Shown one piece after another: positions 58,300-64,000 of a stretch of 64,000 bases of DNA. A program made the position numbers and the translations under genes. Position 1 is the stretch's first letter; each line of letters starts with the position of its first letter. Source of the DNA: Liriodendron chinense. Taxonomy: Eukaryota; Streptophyta; Magnoliopsida; Magnoliales; Magnoliaceae. The notes under the pieces were generated by a model. That model did not search any database. It saw only the letters and a list, made by a program, of their open reading frames with translations, and was not told where the DNA came from. The stretch is taken from positions 2,046,001-2,110,000 of the forward strand of contig ML058392.1 of the NCBI GenBank assembly GCA_003013855.2, given 5' to 3'.

Positions 58300-59750
58300 T
58301 TACGAATGCCAATTTTAGATGTATCTAACTATTAAATTGCTTGATGTTTATCACATAGTTAAAAATGATAAATTATCTAATTGTCTATTTCAAGAAAATA
58401 CTTATTCACGAATCAGGTGTTAAGATTATCCAATAAATCTAATTTTTAGACTATAAATTAGTGGCAGTGCAAATCAAGTATACCTGTATGCAGGCCCCTA
58501 GCATCATCAATGGTTTATGTCTAAGAAATTACTTCTATTAAACAATTCTTTTCTTTTGATCTATAACCATTCAAGTATTAGTGGGAAACAAAAAAAGAGA
58601 ATTTTACCACAAAATTCCTTAAGGAATCAAATATTACCAAAGAGTGCTTCCAATGATATTACCAGAAATAAAAGTGAAAATTACATTACTGCCCTCTACT
58701 TTTTCATCACAGCAAAGTGGAAAATCGAAAGTTTTTGGGCCCATGTGGTATATGTCTAACATCCAACTGTTCAACATATGCATGCCAATATTATTATCAG
58801 ACAAACCAAAACTATGTCAAATCCAATCATAAAATGGGCCTATCATAAAAATATTGTACACCATTTAAAATATTTCAATTCAAGTGTAGCCTATCTGATG
58901 ACCTGATTGATGTGATGTTTTATTCCGGTGATCACCATGACGAGTATATACATTTAATGGACGGGATGCTATACACATGCTCTCACAAGTCTTGAGTTTC
59001 ACTACTTTTTAAAGTAAAAAATAAGGACATTTTTATAATTTCATCCCTCAAAAAGTACCTTTATGTAATTCGTTGAGGCATTATTACTGACTGTAAAAAA
59101 AATTCCAAATGAAAATTATTTAACTGTCAAGTACACAGATAGGTGGATTGTATAACTAGCTAACTGATGATTGTCTCATGAATTTTATTTTCGAAATCTC
59201 TGCCATCCATTTTGCTAGGGAAACTATAAGGGTGGGCTTGATGGATCCTCACCTTGCGACGTGTTTCATGGAAAGATTGTTGTACCACATTACAGTTTTG
59301 CTCATACTCTGTTGTGTTATCTGCCTCATTTTCTTCATAACTCATTTCCAATGCATGTTTGGTCGGAAAGTACTATCATTAGCAACTAACTGCCAGACAA
59401 ATTGGCAGTCGTGCCCAGCTATTTGACGCGACTCCTCTGAGTCGACTTGGACTCGGTCGGGTCCAACCAGTTCGACACCGCAAGTTAGTATTGAATATAC
59501 TGCTAGACTCGCCTGAAGACTAGTCACCCCGACTTGGACGAGTCACGACAGGACATAGGACCGAATGAGTCGATCCAAGTCAGCGAGGTTGCAATCCATG
59601 GCGCACTCATGGTGGGCCCTGTTATGAAAGGAGCATGGCCCAAAATCACTCTGATGTTTCCTATTGGACTAATGAGCAAACATATTCACAATGACTATAC
59701 ATTTGATGAACGCAGATTGCATACTAAGTAGCTACGTCAATACTGGACGG
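58300..59750. other. Intergenic, nothing recognised
   Basis: The segment 59435-59580 is unusually GC-rich with several GAGTCG/CGACTC words but no ORF or palindrome of note. Confidence 0.4.
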
Positions 59751-59756
59751 TACTTT

Positions 59757-60110
59757 GTGGGCCCCACCATGATGCATGTATTCTATCCACTGTTGATCAA
59801 TTCGTTTTAGGACTTGAGCCCAAAAAAGAAGAAAATCCAATTTTCAGGTGGAACACACCACAGGAAATAGTGATAATTGAAAGGCCACCATTTAAAACTT
59901 CCTAGGGCCCACTAATGTTTATTTTCCATCCAACCTGTTGATTAGGTCACATGGACCTGGATAAATGTTATCAGTTTGATCCAAAACTTGTGGCATGCAA
60001 TCACCATTATTTCCTGTGGTGGAGTCCACCTGAGATGGCTCATGCCCTAAAATAATATGAAAAAGTGGATGGACGGCCTGGATAAAACACATACAACATG
60101 GTAGGGCCCA
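59757..60110. repeat. Fold-back element of the dispersed family (clearest arms)
   Basis: Left arm 59757-59822: GTGGGCCCCACCATGATGCA through a TTTTAGGACTTGAGCCC block. Right arm about 60042-60110 is its inverse (..CTCATGCCCTAAAATAATAT... to TAGGGCCCA). Arms of about 65 bp, roughly 70% alike by eye. Interior about 220 bp. Confidence 0.7.
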
Positions 60111-60115
60111 TATGA

Positions 60116-60601
60116 GGAAGCGGATTGCGTACTTAATTACTCGGCAGGCTTAAGCATACTGAGTAAACTCCATGGGCCCACCATGGAGTTATGTGTCTTA
60201 TCCACGCGACATGATCCCAAAATTAAATTATATCCAAAACTTATGTAGACCACACCACCAAAACAGTGGGAATAATGATGTCCACCATTAAAACCATCCT
60301 ACAGCTTAAGCTAATATTTATTTGTCATCCAACCTTTTCATAAGAATCGATCACACGGACATGAATGAAGTGAAAACACAAATATCAGCTTGATCCAAAA
60401 CTTTTGTGACCCCAAAGAACTTTTCAGCAGTAGGCATTGAATTCACACTGCTTCCTGTGGCGTGGTCCACTTGAGCTCTGGATATGCTTCAATTTTGGGC
60501 TCATGCACTAAAATGAGCTAGTAAAATGGATGGACATTGTGGATAAAAGACAAAAATCACAGTGGGCCTAACAGAGTTTACTCAATACACAATCAGCTTC
60601 C
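60116..60601. repeat. Fold-back element with terminal GGAAGCGGATTG repeats
   Basis: Starts GGAAGCGGATTGCGTACT (60116) and ends with its inverse ...AATCAGCTTCC (60601). The inverted similarity extends about 90 bp inward through GAGTAAACTC and GGGCCCACC. No convincing TSD (CCATATGA versus ACCATTTG). It sits six bases from the preceding copy. An element with terminal inverted repeats and no transposase, so a MITE. Confidence 0.72.
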
Positions 60602-61360
60602 ACCATTTGCTGGCCTCCAACGTTAGGGAAAGTTTGACACGTGTATACTTCGGACCCCGCTTTTGATCATTTGGTTGGCATGTATGCATGGTCATGGTCG
60701 ACATGGGAACTTGCCCCTATTTTCATGTCTCAAAAGAAAACCCGACATGTGAACTTTCACGACCGAACTACCGAAACATGCGAATCCATTTTGAGAAATT
60801 TCCATCTGTAAGCTTCACTTTTGATTGAAATTCCTAAGTATACCTCCAAAACTTTAGTTCCCATTTCTAGACTTAAGTTGTGCGGATGGGATGTTTTCAG
60901 ACCGAAATACCCTTGGTGTTGGGTTTTATTCCTTTCTCCCAAAAAATCTATCTTCTCTTCGTTTTGCTCTTCTTCTTTACCCAAGAACTCATTTTTTTCA
61001 TCCTTGGTGTTGGATAAGATCATTTGATCTCTCAACTATAACAAAAAACACATCCTCTCTTCATTTTGAAATCGTTTTTCACTTCAGAGCACTCTTCTTC
61101 TTTTTCTTTAATTGGAAAGGAGGTTGTGGTGTGGACAGGAGGTTGTGCTTCACTGGAAATGAGGTGGTGGTGTGGACAGGTAATAATGAAGAATTTTTTT
61201 CGCAATGAATGTATGTTTTCGCAATAATCAAGTAGGATCTATGTATTTTTCGCAATGTGTTTTTCCAATAATCACGTAACGATTTGTAAGAATATTGAAT
61301 ATTTTTTTCACATTCATTCAAATAGTATGGGGTCAAAATTATCTGTAATATGTGAAATCA
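60602..61360. other. Intergenic, nothing recognised
   Basis: Short ORFs near 60757-61336 on both strands match nothing. Some TTC-rich sequence near 60940-61090. Confidence 0.4.
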
Positions 61361-61364
61361 TTAT

Positions 61365-61770
61365 GTACTCGTTAAATTTTGAAAGATCACTCTTTGAAAT
61401 TGAAAGAGAACTAATTTCATTGTACTCTTTGAATTTTGAAAGGTATACTCTTTAAATTTTGAAACGGTACTCCTTGAACATTGAAAGAGAACTAATTTTA
61501 TTATACTCTTTGAATTTTAAAATGTGTACTTTTTGAATTTTGAAAGAGTATTCTTTCAAATTAAAAAAGAACTAATTTCATTGTACTCTTTGAATTTTAA
61601 AAGAGTATTCTTCGAAATTAAAAGACAACTACTCTTTGAATTTTAAAAGAGTATTCTTTGAATTTTGAAAGGACTCTTTGAATATTCTCTGTTTGTGAAA
61701 GGTATACGACTCTTTGAATTTTGAAAGGTGTACTCTTAATTTTAAAAGGTATACTCTTTGAATTTAAGAA
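61365..61770. repeat. Array of near-palindromic CTCTTTGAATTTTGAAAG units
   Basis: At least fifteen variants of 'actctttgaattttgaaagg' at 20-30-bp intervals, with inserts such as 'aactaatttcattgta'. CTCTTT and AAAGAG at the unit ends can pair, so a long single strand would form serial hairpins. Directly upstream of the transposase remnant. Confidence 0.8.
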
Positions 61771-61850
61771 AAATAAAAACATATCACACCCTTCTCAAAG
61801 GAACCGTATACGCTTATGGTGGTGACTTAATATGTGAAAATAATTTATAA

Positions 61851-63780
61851 ATGTATAAGCGTGGAAAGTCAAAGAGTATTGCTTTGAATATCGAGACTAC
61901 ATATGAGGAGCTTCTATTTAAAATTTGCAGGATTATTAAGACTACACCAAATGATTATGATATTAAAATAAAAGTGATGTACCCATGCTCAAACCAATCA
62001 ATCCCTCCATCTGAAATCGAAGATGACGAAGATGTGCGAGTGTTCTTGGTAGCGCAGTCAGAGCATCCAAATACATACATACCTTTAATAATAGAGACAG
62101 TGTAACACATTAATAAGACCATACACGAAGACCCCTTCAGTTGTAGTGGTGTTGAACATAATGCCCTTGCATGACAAATTTGTGTGAGGAACGTCGTGTT
62201 AGCTAAGCAGCTGACCTTAGCCTAAAATGTGAATTATGGTATCACCTTTACCTACAAGAGTACCTTCATCCTCACTTTTGCCTACAAGATTACATATGAC
62301 TTCATTACCACCTTTACCTAAAAGAAGACATGTGCCTTCATCCTCACATTTGCCTACAAGAGCACATGCCTTCATCCTCGCCTTCACCTACAAGAGAACA
62401 TGTGTCTTCATCCTCACCGTTGCCTAATAAGAGTAAACGTGCCTTAATTGCCTGAGTCGCCTCAAATATCAAATACCATGAGTGGTGATGTGCCTTTCGA
62501 AGATGAAGCATTCGTCAATGTGGATCTGTCAAAATATATGGAATCGTTGAATGAGCCGATTGAGATAGCTGTTGGACAAATGTTAAGGATAAGAGCCTAT
62601 GTCAGTATGTTTTGAGGCAATTTGCAATGAAAAAATAATTTCAATATAGGGTCTTGTACTCATCATCGAAGACATTCATCGTGGTGTATTTCGAAGATAA
62701 TTGTAAATGAAGGGTTCATGTATCTAGGGTGAATGATGCAGAGATATTAAAGATAAGAACTTACACATCCAAACACACATGTGGCATGTTATTGATGAAG
62801 AGTGATCATTGACAAGTAAGTAGTAAATTAGCCAGCGATTTGGTTATTAATTATATTGAGCAACGGATGGGATTAAGGTCAAGTGACATTATATTGGCTA
62901 TGCATGAGAAATATCATATTCTTATCAGCTACAAGAAGGCATGACGGGCTAATGAGATTGCAATCAAGCGCATAATGATATCTTATGAAAACTCTTACAA
63001 TGAACTCCCAGCCTATTTGCATGAGTTGAGGAGGGTCAACCCAGGACAGTGACTGTCGTGTTTGTTAACCCACATGCAAGCATGTTCGAGAGATGTTTTG
63101 TTGCTCTCATATAATAATATCTTATAATACAAGGGTGTTTTATTTATGGCTACAGCCTTAGATGGAAACAATTATATTATACCAGTAACATTTGGTATTA
63201 GGGAATCAGAGAACAATAATAGTTGGAATTAGTAGCTACCTCAATTTTACGTTAGAGTATTTTTCGGATCTTGTCATTATATTAGACTGACATAAAGGTT
63301 TAATAAAAAAAGTTCTTGAAGTTTTACAATATGCAGTCCATGGCTACTATGCTTACCATATCTACAGAAATTTGGTTGACACATTTAAAAATAAATCATT
63401 GAAAACATATTATTCGCAGGCTGTAAAGATGTGCAAAAAGGCCGACTTTAAAAAATAATGTTTTATATTGAAATGAAAAACTCCCTAATATATGTATGGT
63501 TAACAGAAATAGAATACAAAAGATGGGCATCTTCGTATTTTTCAGGAAAAAATATTCAACTTGGTCACTACAAACATATCAGAGTGGATTAATGCTTTAT
63601 TCAAAGAAGCAAGAGAGTACCCTATGACTAGACAGAGATGGTCAAATATAAGATCTAAGAAATGTTCTATAAGAGAAGTGAATATGCATCATTATTTACT
63701 GGACCGATGACAACATGGGTAGACAAACAACTAATAGATCTTTTACAAAAGGCGCACGATGTTCGATGTCATGAAATTTC
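61851..63780 (+). pseudogene. Mutator-like (MULE) transposase pseudogene
   Basis: The ORF 61851-62105 matches the acidic N-terminal domain preceding MULE transposases (EEDDEDVRVFLV-like, YIPLIIETV). After a repeat-rich spacer come LVINYIEQRMG, SYKKA-RANEIAIKR, YLHELRRVNPG, KGVLFMATALDGNNYIIPVTFGI, VLEVLQYAVHGYYAYHIYRNL and ALFKEAREYPMTRQRW, all in transposase order. Stops and frame changes occur throughout. The stretch that should hold the first catalytic Asp, between the LTHMQACSRD block and KGVLF, is shortened. A full-length transposase would excise and reinsert its element. Confidence 0.82.
62236..62430 (+). repeat. About 35-bp repeat in the transposase spacer
   Basis: 'tttgcctacaagagcacatg' plus 'ccttcatcctcac' repeated about five times, reading LPTRxHxPSSS. 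Likely an expanded hydrophilic linker. Confidence 0.75.
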
Positions 63781-63784
63781 TTGA

Positions 63785-64000
63785 GACAAGTATTATTGAG
63801 ATTGCGTCGGGTAGCCTAACACGACACCCTACGCATACGCGTGCGGAAGCTTGAGGAGTAACTAGAATTATGGCTGAACCAATAGGAGGGGGGTATAAGG
63901 ACCTTTTAAAAATCTTTTCGCCTACTTTAACAAATCAGCAAATTAAAATACATAAGCGATTAACACTTCGGCTTCCACGCCTAAGTGGGTCCAATTAAAA
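63785..64000. repeat. Second copy of the 51285 insertion family, running off the window
   Basis: 63860-64000 follows 51335-51470 base for base apart from scattered changes ('aactagaattatggct', 'aaaatcttttcgcctacttt', 'cacttcggcttccacgccta'). Weaker similarity starts near 63785. It may have ended the transposase remnant. Confidence 0.75.

Noticed and set aside
60108..60609. 8-bp TSD around the 60116-60601 element
   Set aside because: CCATATGA and ACCATTTG match only after shifting and then at six of eight bases.

Overview
The window is nuclear DNA of a flowering plant: plant-type LTR retrotransposons with LTRs over 1 kb, a tRNA-derived SINE, CACTA and Mutator-like DNA transposons, intron-bearing gene scraps with plant splice sites, and no bacterial-style gene packing. 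A dispersed family with a GGGCCCACC...GATGTATGTG...TCCATCCA core recurs on both flanks. From memory I associate it with woody magnoliids and other early-diverging angiosperms, but that placement is weak. I found no intact host gene. Host protein traces are a proteasome alpha-4 fragment (3356-3520) and one oligopeptidase A exon (39019-39147), both broken.

Layout. 1-2.4 kb: non-coding with a fold-back element. 2440-2586: a SINE with a perfect 12-bp target-site duplication (TSD). 2700-9728: a TG...CA element with a perfect 5-bp TSD (TTGGA), holding an LTR-like promoter, the proteasome fragment, three tandem hairpins and an array of the dispersed family. 10.0-14.3 kb: a decayed minus-strand Copia element. 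16343-38440: an LTR-type element (TGTAAC...GTTACA, perfect TSD TTTGT), split by a complete Ty3/Gypsy element of the Tat lineage at 17283-36194. 38.4-44.5 kb: the oligopeptidase exon, microsatellites, a CACTA end and LTR debris. 44.7-56.3 kb: minus-strand wrecks abutting each other (Copia, a second Gypsy, an Athila-like gag carrying its own 1.9-kb insertion). 56.3-61.8 kb: fold-back elements and simple repeats. 61.85-63.8 kb: a Mutator-like transposase pseudogene. The window ends in a second copy of the family inserted in the Athila gag.

The centrepiece is the 18.9-kb Tat element. Its minus strand carries gag, protease, reverse transcriptase, two RNase H domains and integrase in one original reading frame, now broken by two frameshifts and many stops. 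The plus strand, between integrase and the 3' LTR, carries a separate antisense gene resembling the plant DUF7745 family, with an 82-bp intron. Most stops are TAG where the family has Gln or Trp, which fits C-to-T decay at methylated CHG sites.

The parts do not form a host pathway. They record successive insertions: an LTR-type element, then the Tat element inside it; and an Athila element, then a 1.9-kb insertion whose removal leaves the Athila frame continuous.
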